A stretch of 64,000 nucleotides of DNA from Gossypium raimondii (GCF_025698545.1 NC_068571.1:32831733-32895732), one strand, 5' to 3'. Shown: positions 1-12,380, counted from the first letter of the stretch. Translations and numbers: made by a program. Notes: a model not told the origin generated them from the sequence alone.

Positions 1-418
1 TTGGCACATTTACCGCTCTCGAGTAGACTCTATCCACTTGAAACTTTGAACATCGGAGTAAAGCAACATACTCCTCTATTGTAGGTACCAAATCGATATT
101 TCCAAACGTGAAGCAACTGTAAGCAGGATTCCAAAACTGGGCGAGGGCTCGAAACAAATGTTTGTCTACCTTCACATCAAGCAAATAAGGCAAGTCCCTA
201 TAATTGTCGTAAAATAACTGCCTAACCTCATTATTCCACTGATCCCAAATTTCTTTCAACTCCTGCAAATTATTTTAAGCCACACTGATGCGAGTAAAAT
301 CCCATAATTTCGATACATACCCATCGGCCAGGCTATCACCCTTTTCTTGCTGCGTTGTTTCAGACCAAGTTCGGACAGCCGCATTGTCCTCCACTTTATC
401 AAGAAACCCTTTTTCCAT
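1..418 (-). pseudogene. Ogre-type ORF1, DUF7745-like protein, N-terminal part with a stop codon
   Basis: The minus strand opens with ATG at 416-418 and reads MEKGFLDKVEDNAAV, then a Trp/Lys/Asp-rich stretch, then FWNPAYSCFTFGNIDLVPT and a segment rich in charged residues to position 1. This pattern matches, from memory, the N-terminus of a protein family very common in cotton genomes (DUF7745), which is the extra ORF ahead of gag in Tat/Ogre elements. Its function is not known. One in-frame TAA lies at 275-277, where relatives have a Gln codon (CAA), so a single C-to-T change would explain it. The ORF continues past the window edge. The family call is from recall; the stop codon is seen directly. 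Confidence 0.7.
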
Positions 419-1005
419 GTCAAACTTTCTATCTAGCAACCGAATCTGAACTGACGCCTTTTATAATGAAATGAAATGCCATGTCATGCAAACAAAATAA
501 AACACAAGAGTCAGTATTCAATACAAGCATATAATCAAAGAAGAGTAAAACGTCTATTAGGACATTTACTAGGGTTTAGTGTAGTTCTACCTAAGGCAAG
601 CTTCTAAGGCTCATTATATGCGGTTTGGCTCTAAAGTAAAGGTACCCAAACTAGCAGATTCCTTAATCCTCACCTATTATAGGCTCATATAGATCAAGTT
701 CGGTTCAGGGGGACACATTTTCCCTATGACTATACGGAGATGAAAATCTCACGAAGGCATAGGTATCGATGTATCCCGAAAGCGATCCACTATCCTATAC
801 GGAGGTGAAAATCTCACGAAGGAATAGCTTCTCACTCCCACTTAGAGGGTAAAAATTATTCAGTACATGTAATGTATAATGCAAAATAATTTAAGCAATA
901 AAATAATGAATGCGAAAGGATGTCATGAGTTTTTTTTTAAACAATATTTTTCTCGACCATAAGATAAAAATTAATCAACTTTATGGCTCGACTCTCTTTT
1001 TTATG

Positions 1006-1023
1006 TCCCCAGTGGAGTCGCCA
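1006..1023 (-). other. Primer-binding site complementary to tRNA-Arg
   Basis: The plus strand reads tccccagtggagtcgcca, which equals the 3' end of plant nuclear tRNA-Arg(ACG) plus the added CCA, as I recall it. The minus strand is therefore the primer-binding site. It lies 3 bases inside the LTR end at 1027. This fixes the element orientation as minus. Confidence 0.85.
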
Positions 1024-1026
1024 AGC

Positions 1027-3372
1027 TGTCGAAACCATTTTTTTTTTAAAATAAAAATTTTAGGTTGTCGACTTTAAAAAATAAAAATTGGGAGTCGCCA
1101 CAATCTTTTATTGAGGTGTGATTGGATCACCTAAAAAAACGGCTTTGGTCTACGAATTTTAGAAAAAACGGGTCCGGGAGTCAGTTACGTACGAGGAAGG
1201 ATTAGCACCCTCGTAACGCCCAAAATTGGTACCTAATTAATTAATTAGTGTCTTAAGGCCGAAAATTTTAAAAATATAATCTTTAAAAACTTAAAACGTT
1301 GCGTATTAAGACCCTTCTCAATTCAGAGAAGCAAAAATGCCACACCCAATGCGTTAGGGCACAACATTCTAATTTCCTCCAAAATGAATAAGGTCAGAAT
1401 ACTCGTATAATGAAAAAAAATTAAAAGAATATCCATTTATCCAAGATTTAAGAAATCGCGGTCCAATACGTTAGGGCACAATTCCTTTAAAATCCCAAAC
1501 TCGGAATATTTCCTTTATTGTTTTTTAAAAAAAAAATCTTCATTTCGAGAAATCAATGCGTCACATCCAATACGTTAGGACACAACGTGTTGAATTCCCA
1601 ATAATGAGCTCTTATTTTTTTGATTAAAGAGAAATTGCTAGATTGTTAGATTTAACGAAGAAAATCGGAACCCAATACGTTAGGGCTCAATTTCCTTGAA
1701 AATCCTAAATACAAGCATTTATCTTAATTTTGGAAAGTTTGAAATCAAGTAAAAAAATGATGTGATGCTACATTAAATATACAAGGCAATAATAAATATT
1801 ACAATAGCATAGAAATAATATGAATAAATGAATAAATAAATAATTATGACATACAAAATATCAAATAAATGGGCAAGATAATAATAAACAATATGCAAAC
1901 ATAAATTGATAAGCGAATAATTAAAATAAATAACAAAAGTGCATACAAGTATACATAAAAGTATATATAGGTTTGAAATAAATAATACCAAAAATAATTA
2001 AATAAATAAAACAAGTATATATATATATATAAGTATGCGAAATAATAATAATTTCAAAATAAAACATAATACATGTTTTTTAAAAGCATATTTATACAAA
2101 ATTATAATAATTACATATGAGAATTATAAGATAAGATAAAAACAATTGCATTATCAAAAAAAATATTGATTTTTAAAGAAAATATGAAAAAGGGACTAAA
2201 TTGAATTGTAAGTAAAAATATAGGGTAAATCTGCAAATAAATAAAATCTAGAGGATTAAATTGAACGCGAGAATTACATAGAGGGGCTGGAAGGGCAATT
2301 TTCCCTTCTCCTCTAAAACGATGCCGTTCAGAGAGGACTAAATTAAAATTAAAAACAAATTAAAGGCGAATTTTAGAAAAGCAAATAAACTTAATTGTAA
2401 ACATATTAAAAGGCGAAGGGGCCAAAAGCGCAATTTGACCCTCCGCATGAAAAACACGCGGATCCTGGGTCCGTGTTGGGTCGACACGCAGATCCTTCCC
2501 TCAAAACGGCGCCGTTTTCAATTGGCTATTTAAGCCAAGATTAAAACAAAAATTTCATTTCAAAACATTTTAAAAAAAACCAAATCCTTCAAAAAAAAAC
2601 TCTCTCAGTCCCTCAGTCCTCCGACCACCGGTCGGTCATCGGCCGGTCACCGGCCACCGCTCCGGCCGCCGATCTCCGGTGCCGGCACCACCGCCTGCAG
2701 TGGCCAGAAAAGGGAAAAAATTCTCTTTTAGCCATCTCGACCCCCCTTATGCCCAAATCTGGGCTAAAGATCCCCAAAATCGACGAAAAAACACTAGAAA
2801 AAACCCTAGAAACTTTTCGGTTTCTAGTCATCTGTCATCGGAGACGATCCTCGGAATACCTTATGGCGTTTCAGAAACAAAAAGGTAGTTTCCTTCTCTT
2901 CTATTATTTTTGTTTATTCGTATGTAAAATAAAAGATACAAAAAATAAATATAACAAAAAAACAAGTATCAACCTTTTTGATCGAATTATTCTCTGTATT
3001 GCCAAAGTACAAGTCTTTTTATTTCTGTGTTTCAAAAATCGGATCCCTTTACAGTATTGTCAATGGCTTTATATAGCCATATGAAAAAATTAAAAGAAGA
3101 AACAATATCTGTTTTCTTTTGATTTGATTTGCAAATCTCTGATTTTATTTTCCATATACTGTTTGTTTCCATTTTCGTGCAGGTATGAAGATTCGGCTCT
3201 TGCTGATGGTTGCGGCGCGAGGATCTGCCCCAGAAACCCTAGGGGTTTCCGAATCTGCTTTGGGCTTCTGTTTGGTTTGGGCCTCAGTTGGGTTTGGGCC
3301 ACATAGGTTTGGGCCTCTATTTGTTTTTATTAATTGGGTCGTACGGGCCTGTCTGTAATGCGGGCATGTACA
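1027..3372 (-). repeat. 5' LTR of the Ogre/Tat-type element (2346 bp)
   Basis: The plus strand starts tgtcgaaacc and ends catgtaca. It aligns along its length with the solo LTR at 9093-11709. It carries four dispersed copies of a ccaatacgttagggcacaa motif about 100 bases apart (near 1345, 1467, 1566, 1671), then a very AT-rich part (1750-2160), then a GC-rich island (about 2600-2860) ahead of a T-rich stretch. Small ORFs inside it are not conserved between the two copies and are left out. Confidence 0.85.
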
Positions 3373-4417
3373 GGTATCATTGGGATTAGTGGTGTCTTTT
3401 TCTTCTTCCACCTCTTCATTATCGTTTCCTTCACATCAAAGAATGAATGCCCCAATAAACTTCCTACCATTATACCTCCTTTTAACACATGTGAAAACGT
3501 ATATTATAATTTTAAACGAAAGGCGTATACAATAATTTTCATTTTTAAAAATCCCCTACTTCACTTAGTCAACTTATCAGAAGATTTACTTCGAACTAAG
3601 TAGAGGAAAAATTGTTATGGTATTCGCCATTACCAGCTTGCTACCCACTTACTCGACTGGGACCAACTTGACTTCAATAGTGATAGCCTACATAGTTCGC
3701 TTACATGAGTTCGCACGTGGTGGATTCGCATCATCATGCAAGCAAATCCACACTTAGGGAACACGTGTTAACCTTAGAATAGGGTATATGTTGACATGCA
3801 TGGGGCCTACCTAGGACGTCGCATCCAGAAACCGTATCATATAAATAGGGAAATTAACCTCCTTGAGGGAGATACTCACAAAAACACTCAACAAGTCTCA
3901 TATAATTAAAAATAATTTTAATTAATTTTGGTCAAAGATATATTTAAGGGTGAAAATAAACATATATCTTTTGTGGGAACGATATCATGGTTTTATTCTA
4001 ATCCCTTAAATTACTCCCGAAGATTTGGCTATTCAATATAAGAATATTTGAATACAGGCCAGTCTTGATCCATTCTCTATTACTTACTCGAATTTGACTT
4101 GTCTAGTCAAGCTTTTTTTTAAACTCTTTAAGAAGTTTAAAGAGGGTTTTTCGATCATTTCTCTGAGGTGGATTCGGTAGAGACCAGAACTTGAAGGTTG
4201 TGATTAATTTGGTTCGATTGATGTTCAAATCACTTTCTGGCACTAGCATTTTCTGTTCAAATTAATTTAGGTGTACTTCTTTACCATTCTTTTTGACCCG
4301 ATTTCACTTCTCGCACATAGATTAATGGGTTTTGATCATCGGTATATATTTTCTACCGCGTCACGGGACATACCAGTGTTCCAACGTGAAGTCTATAATT
4401 ATTTGGCTACAAACTGT
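3373..4417. other. Stretch without a recognisable gene, probably old LTR-like repeat
   Basis: No supported coding region. A TATA-like atataaataggg near 3840, followed by an A/C-rich stretch that resembles a transcribed leader, suggests an old LTR or promoter fragment, but no ends or target duplication could be found. The only ORFs are short. Confidence 0.4.
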
Positions 4418-4579
4418 TGGAAACTTAAAGACAAGGCTTGGTTCACTACTTGGATGAATAAATATCATCAGCGTGTAAAATATTTCTTATGGCTTGTTTT
4501 GAGGGAGAGAGGCTATCAGGAATGCTATACAAGAAACCTAACTACGGATGCATACTATGCTCCATGTGGTGCCGGCTAG
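4418..4579 (+). pseudogene. LINE reverse transcriptase zinc-binding (zf-RVT) fragment
   Basis: The reading frame that ends at 4579 contains W..W....HQRVKYFLWLVLRER followed by LTTDAYYAPCGAG. This is the usual layout of the zinc-binding segment downstream of the reverse transcriptase of plant L1-type LINEs (hydrophobic F.WLV core, then LTTDA.C..CG). The first expected Cys of the CxxC pair is Tyr here (YYAPCG), and a stop follows at once. It is an isolated fragment just downstream of the EEP gene's 3' end, on the opposite strand. Confidence 0.5.
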
Positions 4580-5019
4580 GTGACTGCTATGCATGCAATC
4601 CGCTACCACCCTGTGGCCAATGCAACAAGGAAGCAGATTGCTCCAAGTGATAAAACACAAACATACATGCCTAACTTATATTTATACGGGACATTATTTA
4701 TTTAAAATATTTTACATTTGTATATCAATTAGTATGGTAATAACCTATATTACATAAATTTTGATATATTTAAGTAATTGTAATTTTAATGAACTTAAAA
4801 CTTGTTTAAAAGTAAGACCAAATTGTTGGAAAATTTTTCTTTCCCCTAACCTAAATGCCATTTCCATTTACTTATATTTGGTGCTTGTTCGCGATAAATG
4901 AATAAATTGGATGTGATAAAGCAACTTTTCCTCAACTATACAAAAACATATTCCCAAAACTACAATTTCTTTTTCCTTTTGTTTACAATGTGTTACCAAA
5001 GTCTATCTTCTCTCTGGCG
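4580..5019. other. 3' flank of the EEP gene
   Basis: AT-rich sequence without a supported gene. It should contain the 3' UTR and polyadenylation signals of the minus-strand gene whose stop codon is at 5020-5022. Confidence 0.5.
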
Positions 5020-8000
5020 CTATAGGCTTTTCTGTGAACACCGTAACCTAACCGGTGAGAACAGTGCAGTGAGTCGGGCATGATCGGAAAGGTGGTAGTT
5101 CTCGGGCCATATCCCCTTCTCCACTTCGCGGGGGAAGAGAATCGCATTCTTTACTGCGAAACCGAAAGCTTCTTTTGTGATGCCTTCGTTCGAGTCCTCT
5201 GAGTTGCTATCTTCATCTATATGTTCTGAACATGTACAGTACCAAATTCTCTGCAGTAATAATGTCAACCAGTTATTAACCATTTTAACAGTGACTGTTC
5301 AAATCTTTTTACAAGAGAAAATTCGCTTAAATACTACATTATCTAAAATACATCAAATTATGTTATCAAAACTTATCACCATTTGATCAAGGAAATCTGT
5401 AACTGGTAAAAGGCATAAATTAGAGATGCATACTAGAAATTCATCGTAGTCTAGAACACCATTTCCATCAACATCTGCTTGGACCCAAAGATCTTTCATC
5501 TCCTGGAAACTTAGTCCATGAGAAAGACTGGTTAACTTTAGCTGTAGATGATTAGGAAACGATGAGAACTTCATCTTTATCACTCCCATCATAATAATCA
5601 GATCAAGGAAGTGAATGAAAAATACCTGTTTCAGTGCGTCACAGAAATCCGAATATGTTATGTAGTTTCCATTGTTGTCGGCCCTTAGAAAGTCAAAGGC
5701 ATCTTTTTCATTCAATTGAGCCTTTTGAAGTTGATACTGGAACCAAGAAAATGGAATATTAAGTTTTTAATGTCCAAAGCATGTTAATTCGTGATATTCA
5801 TTTGCAACATAAAAAGGTAAAGAAAACAAATGTCCTCATCATGCTACAAATCATAAGAAACATAAATGAAGGTATGAATTAGAGAGATCAGCAGTGGATT
5901 CGAATTCCCAAATCAATCACTTGACAGTTTCATCAACAAGGGAAGCATGGATATTAGATTAGACAAGTAGTTATAACGCATTAGGTTATAATTTAATCTA
6001 GAAAGAAAAAGTTTGAATAAAAGTGTAATATGGAAATTGCTGAACTAACCTTTATTATACCGAAAGCTGCTTCAGCCCAACTTATCTTCAATGGTTTTAT
6101 TGACTTGTTAGGGTTACGGAGCCATATGAAATCAACACCACAGATGTTTCCTCTATGATTTCGATGGCTAACCCACTGCATGATGTACGATGATAGATCC
6201 AACACATTTAATCAGTACCCACTGCATACTCTAACAATATAACGGTATATTGATACAAAGATGCTAAAATGTGAAATCAAATGTACTAACCTTGTGATCA
6301 CTGTCTGTATATTCATGAGCAATATCGTACGATGAAACAAATCCCTGGGACCTGAGGAATTTGTAAACATGCCCACGCTTGCTTCCATTCCAGTCACTAC
6401 AACACCGAAAACATTATACAAAACATATTAGAGCACGCTCATATGAGGAAATCATGAAACAATAAAACCAAACATTATGCTTACCCGCAGAGCATGACAG
6501 GCACCTGGCTGAGTTTGTTTTCTCTCTGATATGTTTCAAGATATTGTAGTATTTTATAAACCTGAGCGAAGAATGCCATAAAAAGAGGTAAGTAATCGAA
6601 ATAGAAAATGGGGAGTCATATGAAGACATATCCTAGAGGAAGATAACATCTACCTGGTGCAGTCTTACGATGGATAAACTGGAATCGTGAGGAAATAACA
6701 GGTGGGTGTTCACAATAAGAATTTCTTGTTGCATACTATCATCATTATTTTGCAAGAAAGGGATGACCGATTGAACATGTAACAACTGAGCAACACGGTC
6801 TCCGAAGTCATTGAAGAGCAACTCTCTATAATTTAAAACCCTAAAGTACTCCTTGTGAATGGCAGTCAGCAAGCCTGTCGTAGAAAAACTAACATAAATT
6901 CTCAAGTTTGAGACTAGTAATGAATACTTCGAAAAGTTATAAAATGAAAACAAAACATCAAGCACCACAGTAACTGAATTAAATCTTTCAGGATAGTCTG
7001 TACACATTATTAGGACTGCTAACAGCCTAAAAGATATCCCCATCGTCTTCCCCCGGCGTTAGTAGCTGAAAAGAGAGAGAAAAAAGAAAAATATGTGAAC
7101 TATAAAGGAACCAAGTTCGGCCCTCGAAAGGTGAGAAAAATGGCTATATTTCTGTGTACTATACTCTATAGGAAACGAGCCAAATGGAAGGCCCAAAGAC
7201 TGACAGCGAAGAAGTCAGACATGAACCACCAAAATGAAGAATAGCAAGTTGCATCAAACTAATATTACAACAATTTTGTGTCCAACTCTCAGATTCTTTA
7301 ATGACTTTGAGTTTATTTAAGCTTAATTTACTAATAGTCAGGAAAACATATAGGAATTTGTAAGCAAAATTTCAAAATTTTGCCTACAACATCAGAAGAA
7401 ATCAGTTGAAAAAACATGTACCATCTCCTCGGTTGTTGGTTCTTGCAAGCTTGAATGTGTCATAGCCACTAGCACCAAGCCTTTGTTCGTACATTTGTAC
7501 CAATTCTTCATTTCCAACCCAAAATTCCTATCATTGAACCAAAAAGCACATTATGAAAGGCTTATGTTATTATACTTGGAATTAAGGCTCTTAATAGAAG
7601 GAAAGAGTCATTTCTTATTGAAAAATTCATACACCGAAAGTCAATCTGATGAGAAAGAGAAAGCAAAAGAAAGGGGCACATGAAACCCACCTGGAGACAG
7701 ATAATGGAAGAGCTTTCATAAAGCAACCAATCTACAATCCTCTCATTTCTAGCTAACCAAAATGCTCTGAAATCACTTTCACGTACGTTCTGATTCTGTT
7801 CCATCACCACCCCAAATGAAACATCGAAATTAGCAAAATTTACAAACAAAAAGATGACAATGAAAGAGAAAGTAAAATACAAGGGAAAGGAGAAGAAGAA
7901 ATCACCTGCTGGTCCAATCGCTTGTAGATAGGTGCCAAGATGTTGAAGGTGGTACAAGAAACGCAAGGCTCCGAAACTGATGAAAATTTACCACTTTTTG

Positions 8001-8091
8001 TCCTCAAAATCGTTCCTCTAAAAGGTATAGACTCGTTTTCACTTGAATCCACATTAGCAAATTCTGGGTCTTTAAAAAAACTTACCAACAT
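5020..8091 (-). CDS. Calcium-binding endonuclease/exonuclease/phosphatase (EEP) family protein, 10 exons
   Basis: Exons on the minus strand are 8091-7906, 7795-7691, 7527-7422, 6874-6654, 6561-6485, 6396-6291, 6175-6050, 5736-5626, 5541-5434 and 5250-5020. All introns are GT..AG and the frame is open, giving 458 residues. The fold is that of the EEP superfamily (CCR4, DNase I, phosphatases): TFNILAPIYKRL at 48-59, the metal-binding Glu in LQE at 98, NTHL at 188-191, GDWN at 232-235, VDFIW at 281-285 and a terminal SDH at 437-439. Two EF-hands lie between VDFIW and SDH: a degenerate one at about 328-339 and a canonical loop (DVDGNGVLDYDE) at 369-380. This layout matches the Arabidopsis At1g02270/At5g54130 family. 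Substrate is not known; a nuclease or phosphoesterase controlled by calcium is inference. The start at 8091 gives the only N-terminus ahead of the first motif. Confidence 0.92.
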
Positions 8092-9087
8092 TACCTTTCA
8101 AAAAATAAAAATAAAAAAACAATCATTAACAAGATAAAGCATTGAAAGAAAAACAAAACCCAATGTAACAAACAACACAACGATTCCAAATTCCAACATA
8201 CCATTTCAAGTTATAGCTACTCTGATTGTTGTTTGCCGCAAGCAAGTAGAAGAAGATAAATGATAGAAGGGGTTGTACAAAATGAAAGGTTTTTAAAAAA
8301 GGGTGATTTAATTCAACTTTGATTTAGGCCTTGGCCTGGGCTTGTGGACAGAGTTAGATGCAGGTGCAGTATCATGAATTAATATGGTGGAGATGATTTG
8401 ATTTTATACAAGAAAAAGTAGGAGAAATGATTGATGGAATTCAGGGGGAGGAGGATGGTGGTTTTTGTTATGATTTGTTGTTTCTGTTTTTGTGTTTTAC
8501 TACAAGGGTCCCATTGTTTAACCTTTATTTTTGGTTTTCCTGGTAAACAGCTGGAAATGCCCAAGCTAGATATCGCTTTTTGGGCTATCTTAACTGTAAT
8601 TTAAGAACATTCCACTTCGGCTCATATGGGAGTTTATTTTATTCTTGGTAATGGGGTTGTATTTAACAAGAAAGTAAGTATCATCATGCATTTGAAGAAT
8701 ACATTGAACTCGTCAAACATCCTATTTTTATCCACTTGAATTTAATTTTTTAAATATATTTTTAACAACGTGTTTGCTTCTTTTTTTAACAAAGAAAAGA
8801 AAATTGCACATGATTCAAAACAATTTCTACATATGACAGGAATACCCTATACAAATATATATCACGGGTAAAAATTAATAGCTAATATATTTAGAAGGAA
8901 CTCTTATAATAATACATTTTACTTTGTAAAAGTATAGTTTTAAGTATATATCATTTAGTTTAAAGAAAAAATAGTTAATGACGACTTGGTTTAATAGTAA
9001 GGTTAAAGTTGTAGGATCAAAAACTTTCATATTTGAATTTTATATAGGTTTTTTCTGAAATTTATTATGGGTTTAAGTTCTACTATG
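8092..9087. other. Upstream region of the EEP gene
   Basis: No gene on either strand. It holds the 5' UTR and promoter of the minus-strand EEP gene. The far end is bounded by the solo LTR whose left target duplication begins at 9088, about 1 kb upstream of the start codon. Confidence 0.6.
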
Positions 9088-9092
9088 TATGG

Positions 9093-11709
9093 TGTCGAAA
9101 CCATTTTTTTTGAAGAAACAAAATAAAAATTAATTATCGATTTAAAAAAAATTGGGAGTCGCCACCAATCTTTTATTGAGGTGTGATTGGATCACCTAAA
9201 AACAACTTTGGTCTACGAGTCTTAGAAAAAACGGGTTCAGGAGTCAGTTACGTACGAGGAAGAATTAGCACCCCCGTAACGCCCAAAAATTGGTACCAAG
9301 TTGATTAATTAATGTTTAAATGCCGAAAGTTAAAAATACGATCCTTAATTAAATCAAGTTATTGATTAAGACTCTCTCTTTTCGGAGAAAAAATGTCACA
9401 TCCAATTCGTTAAGGCACGATATTTTATTCCTTTAAAAATGAGTTTGTCCAAAAGACTTGTGTAATAAAATTTAAAAGAACATTCAATTGTTTAAAATTT
9501 ATGAAGAAACCGCAGCCCAATACATTAGGGCACAATTTCTCAAAATCCTAAACTTCGAATATTTCCTTCATTAATTTTTAGAAAAAATCTTCATCTCGAG
9601 AAATCAATACGTCACATCCAATACATTAGGACACAACATATTGAATTCCTGACGACAGGCTTTTTATTTTGTTTGTTTAAAGAGCATTCTCGATAATTAG
9701 ATTCAACGAAGAAAATTGGAACCCAATACGTTAGGGCTCAATCTTTTCGAAGATTCTAAATACGAGTATTGCCTTTGTTTTCGAAGTTTTTCATTTTTAA
9801 TGAATTCGAGTAAAAAATCGATGTTTCATTAGATGTATGCATAAATGTCGTTTTAACAAATAACAATAATAAATACAACAATGGTATAGAAATAATATAA
9901 ACAAATAAATAAACGAAACTAATGTACATAAAAAAAATAATCAATGACATGCAAAGTATCAAATAAATGAGCAAAAAAAAGACATTCTTTTAAAATATAA
10001 ATGAAAACATAAATCAATAAACAAATGAAGGAAATAAACAAAAATATAAAGAATAGAAGGTACATAATATATACATTGAAATTATGAAGAATAATAGACA
10101 TACGCACGGATTTACATATAAAATTTGGGATTATAAAATTTATGTAACAAAATATATAATACATTTATGAAAATAAAGAAAAATATATAAATATATATGT
10201 ATATATAAAATATAAAATATATGTTAAAATATAAGTAAGTATTTAATTATTTTGAAAATAAAAAACATAGATATATACGTACATATATATATAAATATAG
10301 AAAAATATTAGTTAGAAAAAAATATAAATATATATACATATACATATATAAAAAAATAGATATATACACATATATATAGATTATAAAAAAAATAATTACA
10401 TATATAAATTATAAAAATAGAAATAATAATTACATTATTGAAATTAATTAAAAAATATGAAAAGGGCTAAATTGAATTGGAGATAGAAACCTGGGGGAAA
10501 ATTCGCAAATAACTGAAGATTAAAGGACTATTTTGAACATGCCAATAACATAAAGGGGCTGGAAAGGAAATTATCCCTTCTCCTCTAAAACAGCGTCGTT
10601 CAAATAGGATTAAATTGAAATAAAAAATAAATTAAAAGGATAAATTTTAAAAATAAAAGAAAACCCAATTGAATAAACACTAAAAGGCGGAGGAGATAAA
10701 AACGCAATTTACCCCTCCGCATAAAAACGCGCGGATCCTAGGCCGGGTCGGTTCAATTTCGGGTCGATCCATGCCTAAACGACGTCGTTTTCAATAGGCT
10801 ATTTAAGCCAAAAATAATTCAAAAATTTTCATTTTTTTCATTCCTTTTTTTAAAAAAACCAGAAAACCTTTCAAAAAAAAAAAGCTCTCCCCCCCCAGTT
10901 CGTCCAGCTAGGGTCCGAGCACCGGCCGGTCATCGGCCACCGTGCCAGCCACCGATCTCCAGCGACGGCACCACCGTCTTTGGTGGCCAAAAAAAAAGAA
11001 ATCCTCTTTTTGGTCCTTCCGACCCCTCAAAGCCCAAATCTGGGTTTAGATCCTTCAAAATACCGCTAAAAAGCCCCAAATCTCGAGAAGACCCTTCGGG
11101 TTCCGGTTGTCCATCCTCGGAGACAACTTCCTTGGCCGTCTCCGGTGATCTGGGCGTCACTAAAAGGTCGTTTCTCTCTTTTTCTTTTTGCTTTTTTACT
11201 TTATTCGTATGTAAATAAAAAATATAATAAAAATAAGAGGAAAAAAATAAAAACTGTAGATGTATTTGGATCGACTGTATTGCTCTCAGTATTGAGTTCT
11301 CTGTTTTTGGTTGCAAAAATAACTTTTTTTATTGATCTCCTCATTTTTTAGTGTAACAATGGCCTTTTTATAGCTGAAATAAGACAATAATATAGAAAGC
11401 AAATCTGTTTACATTGATTTGATTCACAATCTTTTGATTTTTCTTTCCATATACTGTTTTGTTTCTTGTCGTGCAGGTACGAGCTTGGAGATGCGGGGGC
11501 TTGGCTGCAGCGCAACGTTCACCCTAGAAACCCTAGGGTTTCCTGAATCTGTTTTGGGCCACTGTAATTTGGGCCTCTGTAGTTTAACAAAAATCAGTGC
11601 AGGTTTGGGCCTATTTTGTTGTAATTGGGTTTGGGTTTTGGGCCCATTTTATTGTAAAATGACTGTTTGTATTTGCTTTGTGTAGGCTGGGCAAATTGGG
11701 CCAATTACA
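9093..11709 (-). repeat. Solo LTR of the Ogre/Tat-type family (2617 bp) with 5-bp target duplication
   Basis: Starts tgtcgaaacc and ends ggccaattaca; the same pentamer tatgg lies directly on both sides (9088-9092 and 11710-11714). The sequence parallels the LTR at 1027-3372, including the ccaatacgttagg motifs (near 9400, 9515, 9618, 9722), the AT-rich middle (9840-10440) and the GC-rich island (about 10910-11160). No primer site or internal region follows, so it is a solo LTR left by recombination between the two LTRs of one element. Orientation is set by comparison with the first copy. Confidence 0.9.
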
Positions 11710-11742
11710 TATGGATTCTGGCTAGATTTATTTCGGTCCTAG

Positions 11743-12367
11743 TGTCATGGGGCTAGAGTTTTCTCTTGCGATCTGTGCAGCTTTAGGCGATCCGTTCGTC
11801 CAAACTCGCCTAATTTAGCCTTAACTCAAGTGAGGATTCCTTAAGAACTCCTCCAAGGCACCAAATTGAAGAGCGGAAGCGATTTATGCCAAAAGAAGCT
11901 AAACAAAATAACAACAGAAAGAGCGCTTGCAAAGTGTTTGAGTAAATGCTCTCAATTCTCTTATTCACAAAGAATAATGAAACAATGAATGGAGTGAGTA
12001 CAACTGAGGGGGAAGCTCTCTATTTATAGTTGAGCTCCCCCAAAACCGACGGGCAAGATACATTTACATCGACGGACGAGATTAACCATATCCCTTTATT
12101 TTAGGGATTTACAAGATATGTCATATCAAATCTAATATAATCTTTTACAAGATATGATTCCCTCTATCTTCTAAGATTAGTTACCATATTAGCCTAAGTT
12201 GCCATCTCTTCATTATCGGCCAACCAGGCTTCAATCTAACAGGCTTCTCCAATAGCTCTATCACTCGAGCCAGTTCTCGTGGGCCAAATGATCCCCATCT
12301 GAGCAATAGACCTCCATTGGATGCATTTGGTGCGATGGTCACTAGCTTTGAACTGCGGCCCGTGACA
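11743..12367 (-). repeat. 3' LTR of the gag-only element (left copy)
   Basis: 625 bp; begins tgtcatgg and ends gcccgtgaca. A TATA-like tatttatag (about 12021-12029) reads on the plus strand as its reverse complement ctataaata on the minus strand, placing a promoter inside the LTR in the sense direction of gag. Confidence 0.9.
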
Positions 12368-12380
12368 TTCTCCCCCACCC
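12368..12380 (-). other. Polypurine tract of the gag-only element
   Basis: On the minus strand GGGTGGGGGAGAA lies directly against the start of the 3' LTR at 12367, the expected place for the plus-strand primer of an LTR retrotransposon. Confidence 0.8.

Larger units (their letters stand above)
1..3372 (-). mobile_element. Ogre/Tat-type Ty3 LTR retrotransposon, 5' part (LTR, primer site, leader, ORF1)
   Basis: Read on the minus strand the order is LTR (3372 to 1027), a 3-base gap, a primer-binding site (1023-1006), an untranslated leader of about 590 bases (1005-419) and the start of an ORF that runs off the window. A very long LTR, a tRNA-Arg primer site and an extra ORF ahead of gag are the known marks of the Ogre/Tat lineage of Ty3 elements. 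The leader shows a short repeated motif (tatacggag..gaaaatctcacgaagg, near 730 and 800). gag and pol would lie beyond position 1. The 5 bp after the LTR (3373-3377, ggtat) should be the target duplication but the partner copy is outside the window. Confidence 0.8.

Noticed and set aside
1006..1023. tRNA-Arg gene
   Set aside because: Only the last 18 bases of the tRNA are present, next to an LTR end; it is a primer-binding site.
10930..11316. 128-codon minus-strand ORF in the solo LTR
   Set aside because: The matching place in the other LTR copy has a different, shorter frame, so it is not conserved as protein.
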